Below, one piece after another: positions 9,044-17,187 of a stretch of 64,000 nt of DNA; within the stretch, counting starts at the first letter, position 1, and each line of letters opens with the position of its first letter. Made by a program: the position numbers and the translations under genes. Source of the stretch: Roseibium sp. MMSF_3544 (GTDB taxonomy: Bacteria; Pseudomonadota; Alphaproteobacteria; Rhizobiales; Stappiaceae). The notes under the pieces are model-generated. The model had not been told where the DNA came from. It did no database searches and saw only the letters and a program-made list of their open reading frames with translations. The stretch spans positions 1 through 64,000 of the forward strand of contig NZ_JASHKA010000017.1 of the NCBI RefSeq assembly GCF_030732845.1. The letters are read 5' to 3'.

Positions 9044-9919
9044 TTACATTGCGCCGGCTGTTGCCCTGTAAAGCCAGTCGCGAAACGCGGCGACGGGCCG
9101 CGTCAGGGTCCGCGCCGGGGACCTGACAAACCAGTAGCCGGTTTCCAGTTCGAGCACCGTCCAGTCCGGGGAAATCAGGTGTCCTGCATCGAGTTCCTGC
9201 GAAACAAAGCGCCGATCGATCACGATGGCCCCCATGCCGGCAATGGCAGCCTGGATTGCAAGGTCCCGGCTTTGCAGCACCGTGCCGGAACTGACGTCGG
9301 GATGGCTCAGCTCGGCTTCCTGGAGCCAGTCGGTCCAGTCGCTCCGCCGCGCGGAACTGTGCAGCAGCGGCAGACCTGTCAAAGCCTCCGGGTCCGATGG
9401 ATCCTTGTCACCCAACAGGCTCGGCGCCATTGCCACTGCGAGATGTTCTTTCCAAAGAAGATGGCTCTCAACGCTCGGCCAATTGCCGGTCCCGAGCCGA
9501 ATGGCGCAGTCGTAATTCTCCCGGTCAAGGTCCACCATGCGAGTCGATGCGGACAGAAGCAGTTCCACATCGGGCTGACTAGCTTGAAAGTCCGGCAGCC
9601 TGGGGATCAGCCACCGGGTGGCGAAGGTCGAGACTGTGCTGATCCTGAGTTCGGTTCGGCCGCGCCGCTTGAAACTGTCCACGGCCTCTTCGATCCGGTC
9701 GAAGGCATCGCCGAGGCTGAGCGCCAGGCGCTGCCCTTCCTCGGTCAGCGAGAGCCCGCGGCCATCCCGGTTGACCAGCGTTGCACCAAGTTCGCTCTCA
9801 AGCTTGCGCATAAGGTGCGACAAAGCTGACGGCGACACACCGAGCTTTTCGGCCGCAATCGCCGCGCGGCCATGACGGGCGAGCAGGGAAAATGCGTGAA
9901 GTGCGCGTAAGGAGGCCAT
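9044..9919 (-). CDS. LysR-family transcriptional regulator (GcvA-like)
   Basis: A 291-aa LysR-type regulator. The N-terminal winged helix-turn-helix (about 1-60, AAIAAEKLGVSPSALSHLMRKLE) is followed by a linker helix and a periplasmic-binding-like effector domain (about 90-290). The effector part begins ELRISTVSTFATRWLIPRLPDF, a pattern seen in the GcvA group. It is convergent with the TetR gene (9 bp between stops). The gene upstream is not divergent, so no target is suggested by context. Confidence 0.9.
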   Translation of the reverse strand: MASLRALHAFSLLARHGRAAIAAEKLGVSPSALSHLMRKLESELGATLVNRDGRGLSLTEEGQRLALSLGDAFDRIEEAVDSFKRRGRTELRISTVSTFATRWLIPRLPDFQASQPDVELLLSASTRMVDLDRENYDCAIRLGTGNWPSVESHLLWKEHLAVAMAPSLLGDKDPSDPEALTGLPLLHSSARRSDWTDWLQEAELSHPDVSSGTVLQSRDLAIQAAIAGMGAIVIDRRFVSQELDAGHLISPDWTVLELETGYWFVRSPARTLTRPVAAFRDWLYRATAGAM

Positions 9920-10277
9920 GGAAGGAAAGAGTCCGCTGGTTGAGTTTTTCTCAATTTAGTGCAGTTCCTGCGAAAGGAGAACCTTTGCTCTGCTCCTCGT
10001 TGAACAACGGCTTTGTTCTTTGAGAAATGACCTTATTGGCGCTCGTGGCCCATCCTTCGAGACAGGCCTGCGGCCTTCCTCAGGATGAGGACTTTATGTG
10101 TAGCGCCTCAGGAGAGCTTTTGAAGAGACCAGTGAAAACCAAGGCAGCCCTGCTGCGCACACGGCCTCATCCTGAAGAAGCGCACTGCGCTGTCTCGAAG
10201 GATGGGCCGCAAGCACACTTCTCAAACCCGTTGGCTCGGAACGAAGATGCCCTGTTTCGGGAAATTGCCAGGCTCGA
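9920..10277. other. Intergenic region with a REP-type repeat pair
   Basis: A 358-bp gap holding the promoter side of the LysR gene and the region downstream of the nucleotidase gene. Most of it is occupied by the repeat pair at 10047-10208. No gene is visible. Confidence 0.6.
10047..10208. repeat. REP-type palindromic repeat pair (CATCCTGAGGA family), second locus
   Basis: One unit reads GGCCCATCCTTCGAGACAGG to TCCTCAGGATGAGG (10047-10090). The inverted partner reads CCTCATCCTGAAG to CTCGAAGGATGGGCC (10165-10208). It is the same family as 6143-6248, with about 75 bp between units here. Confidence 0.8.
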
Positions 10278-11021
10278 TTACCGCAAGGCGCCCAAGACAG
10301 CCTTCAGGAAACCTGTCAGATCTTCCGTGACAAAATCCACATGCGGATAGGGATCGCCTTCGAGGTCCCAGCTTTCCTGAAACACTTCGCGCGAACCTGT
10401 CGGCACGATCAGGGCGGTGCGCATGCCGAGCTGGTGCGGCACTTTCAGGTTTTTGGGTAGATCCTCAAACATGGCGGCACGGGCCGGAGAGATGCCGGTC
10501 AGGTCGATAAACTTGTCGTAGGTCTCCCGGTTCGGCTTCGGCACAAGGTCGGCGGAGACGATATCGAAGATATCCTCGAAATGCTCGGAAATGCCGAGGG
10601 CCGCAGCCGTGCGTTCCGCGTGCGGCCGGTCGCCGTTGGTGAAGATGAATTTCTTGCCGGGAAGGGACTCGATTGCCTTGCCAAGTTCGGGATTGGGGTC
10701 AAGTCCGGAATAGTCGATATCATGGACGAAGTTGAGATAATCGTCTGGATCGATGTTCTGGGTGGTCATCAGCCCGCGCAAAGTCGTGCCGTATTCGTGA
10801 TAGAGCGCCTTTTGGTGCGCCATGGCATCCGACCGGTTCAGGTCCAGAACCTTTTGAACGTAAAGCGCGATCAGGTCGTCGATCTGGGAAAAGAGGTCCG
10901 CCTCGTGGGGGTAAAGCGTATTGTCCAGGTCGAAGACCCAGGCCTCGACGCCCTTGAACACCCTGAGGTCCTGGCGGTGTGCGTGCTGGCCCTCGGCGGG
11001 CAGGATGCGTTTTCCGGTCAC
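10278..11021 (-). CDS. HAD-superfamily pyrimidine 5'-nucleotidase
   Basis: A 247-aa cytosolic phosphatase of the haloacid dehalogenase superfamily, in the group annotated as pyrimidine 5'-nucleotidase (Sdt1-like), which dephosphorylates pyrimidine mononucleotides. The nucleophile motif DLDNT is at 31-35 (D31, D33). Motif II is in FIFTNGDRPHA, the motif III lysine in VPKPNRETYD, and motif IV acids in FEDLPKNL. The GTG start overlaps the argB stop by four bases (GTGA), so translation is coupled. This gene follows argB in many Hyphomicrobiales. Substrate is inferred from family and synteny only. Confidence 0.88.
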   Translation of the reverse strand: MTGKRILPAEGQHAHRQDLRVFKGVEAWVFDLDNTLYPHEADLFSQIDDLIALYVQKVLDLNRSDAMAHQKALYHEYGTTLRGLMTTQNIDPDDYLNFVHDIDYSGLDPNPELGKAIESLPGKKFIFTNGDRPHAERTAAALGISEHFEDIFDIVSADLVPKPNRETYDKFIDLTGISPARAAMFEDLPKNLKVPHQLGMRTALIVPTGSREVFQESWDLEGDPYPHVDFVTEDLTGFLKAVLGALR

Positions 11022-11905
11022 GGGCGGATCAACGTCCCCGCGCCGCCATCGGTGAAGAGCTCCAGGAGCACCGCGTGCGGAACTTTGCCGTTCAGGATAA
11101 CAACACCTTCAACGCCCCGATCCAGAGCTTCAATGCAGGTTTCGACTTTTGGTATCATTCCACCCGATATAGTCCCGTCTGCCATAAGGTCACGTGCAGC
11201 GGCGACGGTGAGCTGCTTGATCAGGTTGCCTTCCTTGTCGAGGACACCTGGAACATCTGTGAGGAACAAAAGACGTTTGGCATTGAGCGATCCTGCAATC
11301 GCACCAGCTGCCGTATCGGCATTGATGTTGTAGGTCTCGCCGTCCTCGCCATGAGCGACCGGTGCAACCACCGGAATGATGGCTTCTTTCAGAACCAGCC
11401 GAAGAACGGTCGGATCGACACTTGAGGGCTCGCCGACGAAGCCGAGATCGACAACGCTTTCGATATTGCTGTCCGGATCGACGACTGTCCGGTTGAGCTT
11501 GCGGGCCGTGACCAGATTGCCGTCCTTGCCGCAAAGGCCGACCGCCCGGCCGCCTTCAGCATTGATCATCTGGACAATTTCCTTGTTGATTGCCCCGGCG
11601 AGGACCATTTCAACAACCTCGACCGTCGCCTTGTCGGTGACGCGGAGCCCGCCCTTGAATTCGCTGACAATGTTGAGCCGCTGGAGCATCTTGCCGATTT
11701 GCGGGCCACCGCCATGCACGACTACCGGATTGACGCCCGATTGGCGCAGCAGCGTGATGTCGCGTGCAAAGGCCTGGCCGAGTTCAGCATTACCCATGGC
11801 GTTGCCGCCGTACTTCACCACCACGGTCTTGTCGTCGTAGCGCTGCATATAGGGCAGGGCATGGGCGATGATATGTGCGCGGCTGGACATGTCGGGGTTT
11901 GTCAT
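11018..11905 (-). CDS. argB: Acetylglutamate kinase
   Basis: Phosphorylates N-acetyl-L-glutamate with ATP, the second step of arginine synthesis, in the cytosol. The 295-aa protein has the amino-acid kinase fold with the nucleotide/phosphate loops VVKYGGNAMG near the N-terminus and VVHGGGPQIG near residue 60. The glycine-rich and aspartate motifs near the C-terminus (INADTAAGAIAGSL, LTDVPGVLD) are intact. It lies between engB (108 bp upstream) and the nucleotidase gene (4-bp overlap downstream), the end of the rpmH-rnpA-yidC-engB cluster. Enzymes of this group are often arginine-inhibited hexamers; that is family knowledge. Confidence 0.97.
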   Translation of the reverse strand: MTNPDMSSRAHIIAHALPYMQRYDDKTVVVKYGGNAMGNAELGQAFARDITLLRQSGVNPVVVHGGGPQIGKMLQRLNIVSEFKGGLRVTDKATVEVVEMVLAGAINKEIVQMINAEGGRAVGLCGKDGNLVTARKLNRTVVDPDSNIESVVDLGFVGEPSSVDPTVLRLVLKEAIIPVVAPVAHGEDGETYNINADTAAGAIAGSLNAKRLLFLTDVPGVLDKEGNLIKQLTVAAARDLMADGTISGGMIPKVETCIEALDRGVEGVVILNGKVPHAVLLELFTDGGAGTLIRP

Positions 11906-12013
11906 CGAGAGGCTTTACTCAACTAGAATGCTCAAAAGACGTGCAGAAGAACCCTGCTATAACCGGTTTGCCGGGTCTTCACAATTCTCGCGCCCGTGCG
12001 AAACCATCACGGC

Positions 12014-12661
12014 TTACTGATTGGCAAGAAGGCAGAGTTCAGCCTTCAGCTCGTCAATGCCTTTGTTTTTCTCCGAAGAGGTCGCGATGATCAAAGGATG
12101 CGCCGCGACGCGCTTCAAAAGCGCCGCCTGGGTGTCTGCAATCAGGCGCGTCAACTGGGTTGGTTTGATCTTGTCGGACTTCGTAAGCACCACCTGGTAG
12201 ACGACCGCCGCCTTGTCGAGCAGATCCATGGTTTCAAGATCGTTCTTCTTGATGCCGTGCCGGCTGTCGATCAGCAGGATCACCCGCCTGAGGTTCGGGC
12301 GTCCGCGCAGATACGAGAACACAAGCGCCGTCCACGCTTCGACCAGCTCCTTTGGTGCCTGGGCGTAACCGTAACCCGGCATGTCGACGATCGTCAGCGG
12401 CGTGTCCGGTGCGACGAAGAAGTTCAGCATCTGGGTCCGGCCGGGAGTGGCGGAGGTGCGCGCCAGTCCTTTGCGCCCTGTCAGGGCGTTGATCAGGCTG
12501 GATTTGCCGACATTGGAGCGACCGGCAAAGGCAATCTCCGCGCCTGCTGCCGGCGGCAGATTGGACATGTCGGTGACACTGGTCAGGAATTCCCAGGGGC
12601 GGGCAAACAGCAGCCGGCCCGCTTCCAGGTCTTCCTTCGAATAGGTTTGTTCGTCGCTCAT
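12014..12661 (-). CDS. engB: Ribosome-biogenesis GTPase EngB (YihA/YsxC)
   Basis: Essential-type GTPase needed for assembly of the large ribosomal subunit. The 215-aa protein shows the G1 loop GRSNVGKS at 47-54, the G3 motif DMPGYGYA, the G4 motif TKSDK and a G5-like TSSEK. Length is typical. It sits 9 bp after the acetyltransferase gene and upstream of argB on the minus strand, in the conserved yidC-engB-argB order, so it is probably transcribed from the rpmH side. Confidence 0.96.
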   Translation of the reverse strand: MSDEQTYSKEDLEAGRLLFARPWEFLTSVTDMSNLPPAAGAEIAFAGRSNVGKSSLINALTGRKGLARTSATPGRTQMLNFFVAPDTPLTIVDMPGYGYAQAPKELVEAWTALVFSYLRGRPNLRRVILLIDSRHGIKKNDLETMDLLDKAAVVYQVVLTKSDKIKPTQLTRLIADTQAALLKRVAAHPLIIATSSEKNKGIDELKAELCLLANQ

Positions 12662-12670
12662 GGGGCGCTT

Positions 12671-13351
12671 TTAACTTGCCTTCTGGCTGGCGTCGAGACC
12701 GCTTTCACCGTCCGCGCAAGCGTTCTCCAGCGCGTCGATATCCGCTCCCCAGATCTCGGGCAGGTGGCGGGTGACCTTTTCGATGGGCCAGTTCCACCAC
12801 GCGATTTCAAGGAGACGCTCAACCGTTGCCTCGTCGTATCTGAGTCGCACGACCCGGCCCGGGTTGCCGACGACAACCGCATAGGGCGGAACGTCGGAGG
12901 CTACGACAGCATGCGCGCCGATGATGGCGCCTGAGCAGATCGTGACCCCGGGCATTACGGTGGAATTGGTCCCGAACCAGACGTCATTGCCGACGATCGT
13001 GTCGCCGCGCAAATGTCCGAAGATCGTTTCCGGGTCGAACTGCTCCATCCACTCTTGCGCGAAGATATGGAAAGGATAGGTGGAAAACCCGGTCATGGCG
13101 TGATTGGCACCGTTCATGATGAAGTTGGTTCCGCAGGCCAACGCGCAGAATTTTCCAATCCTCAGCCGATCGCCGATGTAGTCGAAATGGTAGCGTACGT
13201 TCCGGTTTTCGAAATCGAGGGCGTTCTTGAAATCATGATAGTAGGTGTAATCGCCCACCTCGATGTTTGGGCGGGTGATGACGTTCTTCAGGAAGACGGT
13301 ATGGTTTTCGCCGTGGAACGGATGAAGCGTGTCTGGGGACGGGCCGTGCAT
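12671..13351 (-). CDS. Vat-family (xenobiotic) acetyltransferase, left-handed beta-helix
   Basis: About 226 aa with hexapeptide-repeat beta-helix signatures (IGDRLRIGKFCALACG; GNDVWFGTNSTVMPGVTICSGAIIGAHAVV). The segment FIMNGANHAMTGFSTYPF carries the catalytic histidine motif of streptogramin A (Vat) and xenobiotic acetyltransferases, so it transfers acetyl from CoA to a hydroxyl of an unknown acceptor. I chose the ATG at 13351, four bases after GGAGG; a TTG six codons upstream is possible. It lies between yidC and engB in a core operon, where no acetyltransferase is needed, and its stop is 9 bp before engB. Family homology does not show that it confers resistance. Confidence 0.85.
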   Translation of the reverse strand: MHGPSPDTLHPFHGENHTVFLKNVITRPNIEVGDYTYYHDFKNALDFENRNVRYHFDYIGDRLRIGKFCALACGTNFIMNGANHAMTGFSTYPFHIFAQEWMEQFDPETIFGHLRGDTIVGNDVWFGTNSTVMPGVTICSGAIIGAHAVVASDVPPYAVVVGNPGRVVRLRYDEATVERLLEIAWWNWPIEKVTRHLPEIWGADIDALENACADGESGLDASQKAS

Positions 13352-13498
13352 GAGACCTCCGGTAAGCAAGAATCAAGGGAAGAGATTGAGCGTTGCTGAA
13401 CGCATTCGACCTGCCGGTCGGCGGCTTCGCCTTGCGGATTAGGTCTTGCTTCATCGGATCATCGGATTGCAGGCTCCCGTGTGTTTCCAGTCAAATCG

Positions 13499-13525
13499 AA
13501 AGGCCCCGCCGGATGGCGAGGCCTT
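13499..13525 (-). terminator. Rho-independent terminator after yidC
   Basis: An 11-bp stem with one G-T type mismatch (13500-13510 with 13515-13525) around an ATCC loop on the minus strand, starting 8 bases beyond the yidC stop. The T-tail is weak (TTTCGATTTG), so read-through into the acetyltransferase and engB genes is plausible. Confidence 0.6.
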
Positions 13526-13533
13526 GGGTTGTA

Positions 13534-15384
13534 TCAGCTCTTTTCGGCCTTGTCAGCCTCGTCGTCCGAGGCCGGTTTCTTTCGTTTGAACATAGCCCCC
13601 AGATTGTCCCAGAGTTCCACCTTCGCCCCCTGGCGGCGCATGATCACGTATTGCTGGGTGATCGACAGGAAGTTGTTCCAGGCCCAGTAGATCACGAGAC
13701 CGGCCGGGAATGAGGCCAGCATGAAGGTAAATACCACCGGCATCCAGGTGAAGATCATCTGCTGGGTCGGATCGGGCGGTGTGGGGTTCATTTTCATCTG
13801 GATGAACATCGTTATGCCCATCAGGAGCGGCCAGACGCCAAGCATCAGAAGCTGTGGCGGATCCCAGGGAATCAGCCCGAACAGATTGAAGAGCGAGGTC
13901 GGGTCCGGTGCAGAAAGATCCTGGATCCAGCCGAAGAAGGGCGCATGGCGCATTTCGATTGTGACGAACAGAACCTTATAGAGCGCGAAGAAGACCGGGA
14001 TCTGGATCAGGATCGGCAGACAGCCGGCCAGGGGATTGATCTTTTCCTTCTTGTAGAGCTCCATCAACGCCTGTTGCTGCTTCTGCCGGTCGTCCTTGTA
14101 GGTTTCTCGGATTTCGGTCATCTGCGGCTGCACGAGCTTCATCTTGCTCATGGAGACGTAAGACTTGTTCGCCAGCGGGAAGAAGATCAGCTTGATGATC
14201 ACTGTCACCACGAGGATGGCGACGCCGAAGTTGCCGAGCAGGTGGAAGAAGTAGTCAAGCGCGAAGAACATCGGCTTGGTCAGGAAGTAGAACCAGCCCC
14301 AGTCGATCAAAAGCTCGAACCGGTTGGCGCCGAGCGTTTCCTCGTAGCCGTCGATCAGCTTTGTTTCCTTCGCGCCGGCGAAGAGATAGGAGCTGGTATC
14401 CGCTGAACCTCCGGCCGGAACGGCGACGCCGCTGCCCAGATAATCGGCCTGGAAGTTGCCGGTGACATTCGAGTGGCTGAAGCTTGGCTGGAATTCCTGT
14501 CCGGGAACCGGGATAAGCGTTGCCGCCCAGTACTTGTCGGTGATGCCGAGCCAGCCGTTGTCGACTTTTGCCGGACGGACATCGCCTTCCTCCTCAAGGT
14601 CGGAATAGTCGATCTCCTGAAGACCTTCCTCGCCGAATACGCCAAGCAGGCCTTCGTGAAGGATCCAGATCCCGGTGGTCTCCGGAATGCCTTTTCGTGC
14701 AATCAGGCCATATGGATAAAGCGTAATGGTTTCGGCGGAACTGTTGTCAACGGACTGCTCGACGGTGAACAGGTAATTTTCATCGACGGAGAAAGTCCTT
14801 TTGAACGTTAGGCCTTCACCATTGTCCCAGGTGAGTGTCAGCGGGGTCGCCGGGGTCAGCGTGGCATTCCCCTCGGCGCTCCAGACCGTATCGGGTCCGG
14901 GCAGGGTGACGTTGGCGCCCGGGTCGGCAACCCAGCCGTAGTCCGTATAATAGGGATCAGGGCTTCCCTTCGGCGAGAACAGCGCAATGGTCGGGCTGCT
15001 CTTGTCGACTGTCTCGTGATAGTCCTTCAGGCGCAGGTCGTCGAGGCGGGCACCCGACAGATTGATCGACCCTTCGAGGCGCGGAGTATCGATGACGACG
15101 CGCTTGCTTGCGGCAACCGCCTGTGCGCGGTTCGCAAAGACAGCCGGCTGACCAGCGCCCTGTGCCGGAAGGGCCGCATTGCCCCCTGTCGTCGCGGATG
15201 GTTGAGGAGCGTCCGGGTTGGCGCCTGTTCCGGCAGCCTGGCGGGCGGCCTCAGCCTGTTGCTGCGCCTCGACGGCCGCCTGCTGGCGCTCCAACTGCGG
15301 TCCTGCGATAAAGTACTGCCAGGCCAGCAGAACAATCAGGGACAAGACGATGGCCAGGATCGTGTTTCGGTTTTCAGAAATCAA
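13534..15384 (-). CDS. yidC: Membrane protein insertase YidC
   Basis: Inserts and folds inner-membrane proteins, alone or with SecYEG. The 616-aa protein has an N-terminal membrane anchor (about 7-27), a large periplasmic beta-domain (about 60-355), and the C-terminal five-helix insertase core (about 365-590). The core contains the cytosolic coiled-coil hairpin rich in lysine and glutamine (KLVQPQMTEIRETYKDDRQK) and NPLAGCLPILIQIPVFFALYKVL. The tail is basic. The start is a TTG at 15384, six bases after the rnpA stop, with GGGG inside the rnpA end as ribosome site; no ATG fits. This gram-negative length and layout are normal. Confidence 0.97.
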   Translation of the reverse strand: MISENRNTILAIVLSLIVLLAWQYFIAGPQLERQQAAVEAQQQAEAARQAAGTGANPDAPQPSATTGGNAALPAQGAGQPAVFANRAQAVAASKRVVIDTPRLEGSINLSGARLDDLRLKDYHETVDKSSPTIALFSPKGSPDPYYTDYGWVADPGANVTLPGPDTVWSAEGNATLTPATPLTLTWDNGEGLTFKRTFSVDENYLFTVEQSVDNSSAETITLYPYGLIARKGIPETTGIWILHEGLLGVFGEEGLQEIDYSDLEEEGDVRPAKVDNGWLGITDKYWAATLIPVPGQEFQPSFSHSNVTGNFQADYLGSGVAVPAGGSADTSSYLFAGAKETKLIDGYEETLGANRFELLIDWGWFYFLTKPMFFALDYFFHLLGNFGVAILVVTVIIKLIFFPLANKSYVSMSKMKLVQPQMTEIRETYKDDRQKQQQALMELYKKEKINPLAGCLPILIQIPVFFALYKVLFVTIEMRHAPFFGWIQDLSAPDPTSLFNLFGLIPWDPPQLLMLGVWPLLMGITMFIQMKMNPTPPDPTQQMIFTWMPVVFTFMLASFPAGLVIYWAWNNFLSITQQYVIMRRQGAKVELWDNLGAMFKRKKPASDDEADKAEKS

Positions 15385-15390
15385 CTGGAG

Positions 15391-15792
15391 TTACCCCTGT
15401 TTCCTGCGCGGTGTCGGTTGCGACGTCCGATTACCCCGGCGCGGTTTTCCCCGTCCGCGCGGTGTTTCCGGATCCAGCACTTGGCTAAGGCCAGACTTAA
15501 GGTCTGCGACGAGTTTTTGAAAGGGAAGAGTGAGCGCTGAATCGCGTGCGACAAGCACAAAATCGGCTTTTTTTGGAATGTCGCCCGCTTTCAGTTCGGC
15601 AACGGCCGCCCTGAGCCGCCGTTTGATGCGGCTGCGCATGACCGAATTGCCGGTTTTTTTGGTGACTGTGTAGCCAACACGCGCTGCGTCTTCAGTGTCC
15701 CGTTGCAATCCCTGAACGACGAAAGCGCGCCGACCCAACCGGCCGCCTTTGGCGACCGCCAGGAATTCGGAGCGCTTTTTCAAAGTGTCCAT
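15391..15792 (-). CDS. rnpA: Ribonuclease P protein component
   Basis: Protein subunit of RNase P, which helps the catalytic RNA mature tRNA 5' ends. I start it at the ATG at 15792 (133 aa), giving the usual N-terminus MDTLKKRSEFLAV. The RNA-binding signature SVMRSRIKRRLRAAV follows the VGYTVTKKTGN segment. The C-terminal ~25 residues are basic and low-complexity. The frame stays open for 78 more codons upstream, running across rpmH in another frame, but that extension has no family support. It is 59 bp downstream of rpmH. Confidence 0.96.
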   Translation of the reverse strand: MDTLKKRSEFLAVAKGGRLGRRAFVVQGLQRDTEDAARVGYTVTKKTGNSVMRSRIKRRLRAAVAELKAGDIPKKADFVLVARDSALTLPFQKLVADLKSGLSQVLDPETPRGRGKPRRGNRTSQPTPRRKQG

Positions 15793-15851
15793 GGCGGCGG
15801 ATTGGTGTTGGCTGCAGCCGCCAACCCGGCGCACTGCGCGCTGGTCGCCGA

Positions 15852-15986
15852 TCAGGCGCTGAGGCTCTTGCGGCCTTTTGCACGGCGGCGAGCAAGCACC
15901 TGACGGCCATTTTTGGTGGCCATACGTGCGCGGAATCCGTGGCGGCGCTTGCGGACAAGACGGCTCGGTTGATACGTACGCTTCAT
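15852..15986 (-). CDS. rpmH: Large-subunit ribosomal protein L34
   Basis: A 44-residue basic ribosomal protein, too short for most gene lists but unmistakable. It starts MKRTYQPSRLVRKRRHGF, continues RARMATKNGRQVLARRRA and ends KGRKSLSA. The ATG is at 15986 and the TGA at 15852. It is the first gene of the rpmH-rnpA-yidC unit. The region upstream (15987-16130) must hold the promoter; a GCGCTTATAAGCGC palindrome at 16113-16126 lies there, but its role is unknown. Confidence 0.97.
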   Translation of the reverse strand: MKRTYQPSRLVRKRRHGFRARMATKNGRQVLARRRAKGRKSLSA

Positions 15987-16310
15987 TGTTCTTCCCCGCG
16001 CGGATTTCTGCGCGGCCCTTGTTCATTTATAAATTCTTTGGAGGAAGCACTCGAAGCGCTGGAAGAGCGCGGCTTGAAAAGCCTTGGGTCCGAATGCATG
16101 TCCCGGTCGAGCGCGCTTATAAGCGCCGCGCCGCTTCAAGTCAACGTTCTGCGGCAAGAATCTCGGGCCATTTCCGGTTCACGCACAGGTGAACACGCAA
16201 CACCATGGCGTCACTTATCAGTGATGCACGGTTCTTTTTACGAGGTTTAAGGTACATCTGGCTAAGAGAACACTGTGGCGGCAATAAGAACCAACGGGTT
16301 TGACGAGTTG
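15987..16310. other. Divergent intergenic region, rpmH promoter side
   Basis: It separates rpmH (leftwards) from the TVP38-type gene (rightwards). It contains the perfect 14-bp palindrome GCGCTTATAAGCGC at 16113-16126 and presumably promoters in both directions. No further gene is visible. The exact right edge depends on which start of the TVP38 gene is used. Confidence 0.5.
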
Positions 16311-17132
16311 ATGGGATTGGAAATGCTGGGGGACAAGGCTGACACCATGACAGGGCCGAAGGAAACGGAACCGGTAGCCGAAGCACCGGTGAAAGCTTCG
16401 GTATTCAGCCGGATAAAAAAGTGGCTGCCGCTCGCCATCCTTGTGGTGCTGATGGCTGTTGCGTTTTCGCAAGGACTGCACAACAAGCTGACGCTTTCCA
16501 ACCTGATCATGCAGCGGCAGGATCTGTTCGGGTTTGTCGATCAGAATTTCGCTTTGGCGATTTTCACCTTCCTTGCTGTCTATGTCGCATGTGTCGCCCT
16601 GTCCTTTCCCGGCGCCTCACTTTTAACCATCGCCGGCGGGTTTCTGTTCGGCTGGGTGGTCGGTGGCATGGCAACGGTAGTCGGAGCGACCCTTGGGGCC
16701 TGCGCTGTTTTCCTCGTGGCCCGATCGTCTTTCGGGGAGGTTCTGACCAAACGCGCCGGTCCTTTCCTGGCACGCCTTGCCGAAGGATTCCGCACCGAAG
16801 GGTTCAGCTACCTGCTGTTCTTGCGGTTGACCCCGGTCTTTCCGTTTTGGCTGGTCAACATCGCACCGGCGATCTTCCAGATGCGGCTTCCGACATACGC
16901 GCTGGCCACCTTTATCGGCATCATTCCGGGGACCTTTGCCTTTGCGTTCATCGGCTCCGGGCTGGACAGTGTCATTGAAGCACAGGAAGCGGCCAATCCC
17001 GGCTGCGCCGCTGCGGGCACCTGTGAGGTCGAGATTTCGGCTCTGGTGACCCCGCAACTGCTGGCCGCCTTCTTTGCACTTGGAATCGCCAGCCTCATTC
17101 CGGTGGTGCTGAAAAAAGTCCGCTCTCGCTGA
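16311..17132 (+). CDS. TVP38/TMEM64-family membrane protein (VTT domain)
   Basis: Integral membrane protein with a VTT (SNARE-associated/DedA-like) domain. After a hydrophilic N-terminus and a first helix, the core runs FLAVYVACVALSFPGASLLTIAGGFLFGW, then the amphipathic segment with G-rich turns and the motif LRLTPVFPFWLVNIAPA, then IIPGTFAFAFIGSG; all are typical. The bacterial role is uncertain (envelope homeostasis or lipid scrambling in related families). The longest frame starts at a GTG at 16275; ATGs lie at 16311, 16323 and 16347 and no ribosome site decides between them. The next gene is a disulfide-reductase-like flavoprotein, a pairing that recurs, sometimes as a fusion, in other bacteria. 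Confidence 0.82.
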   Translation: MGLEMLGDKADTMTGPKETEPVAEAPVKASVFSRIKKWLPLAILVVLMAVAFSQGLHNKLTLSNLIMQRQDLFGFVDQNFALAIFTFLAVYVACVALSFPGASLLTIAGGFLFGWVVGGMATVVGATLGACAVFLVARSSFGEVLTKRAGPFLARLAEGFRTEGFSYLLFLRLTPVFPFWLVNIAPAIFQMRLPTYALATFIGIIPGTFAFAFIGSGLDSVIEAQEAANPGCAAAGTCEVEISALVTPQLLAAFFALGIASLIPVVLKKVRSR

Positions 17133-17187
17133 CGGCTCGTCTAAGATCGGTCCGACTGCGTTTCACTTGCTCGAACAGGAGCCCTCC

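Noticed and set aside
15793..16026. A 78-codon N-terminal extension of RnpA running across rpmH
   Set aside because: The frame is open because of GC-rich codon bias, but the residues have no RnpA family likeness and the region codes for L34 in another frame. Overlaps of rnpA and rpmH are known in Thermus, but here a normal ATG start exists.
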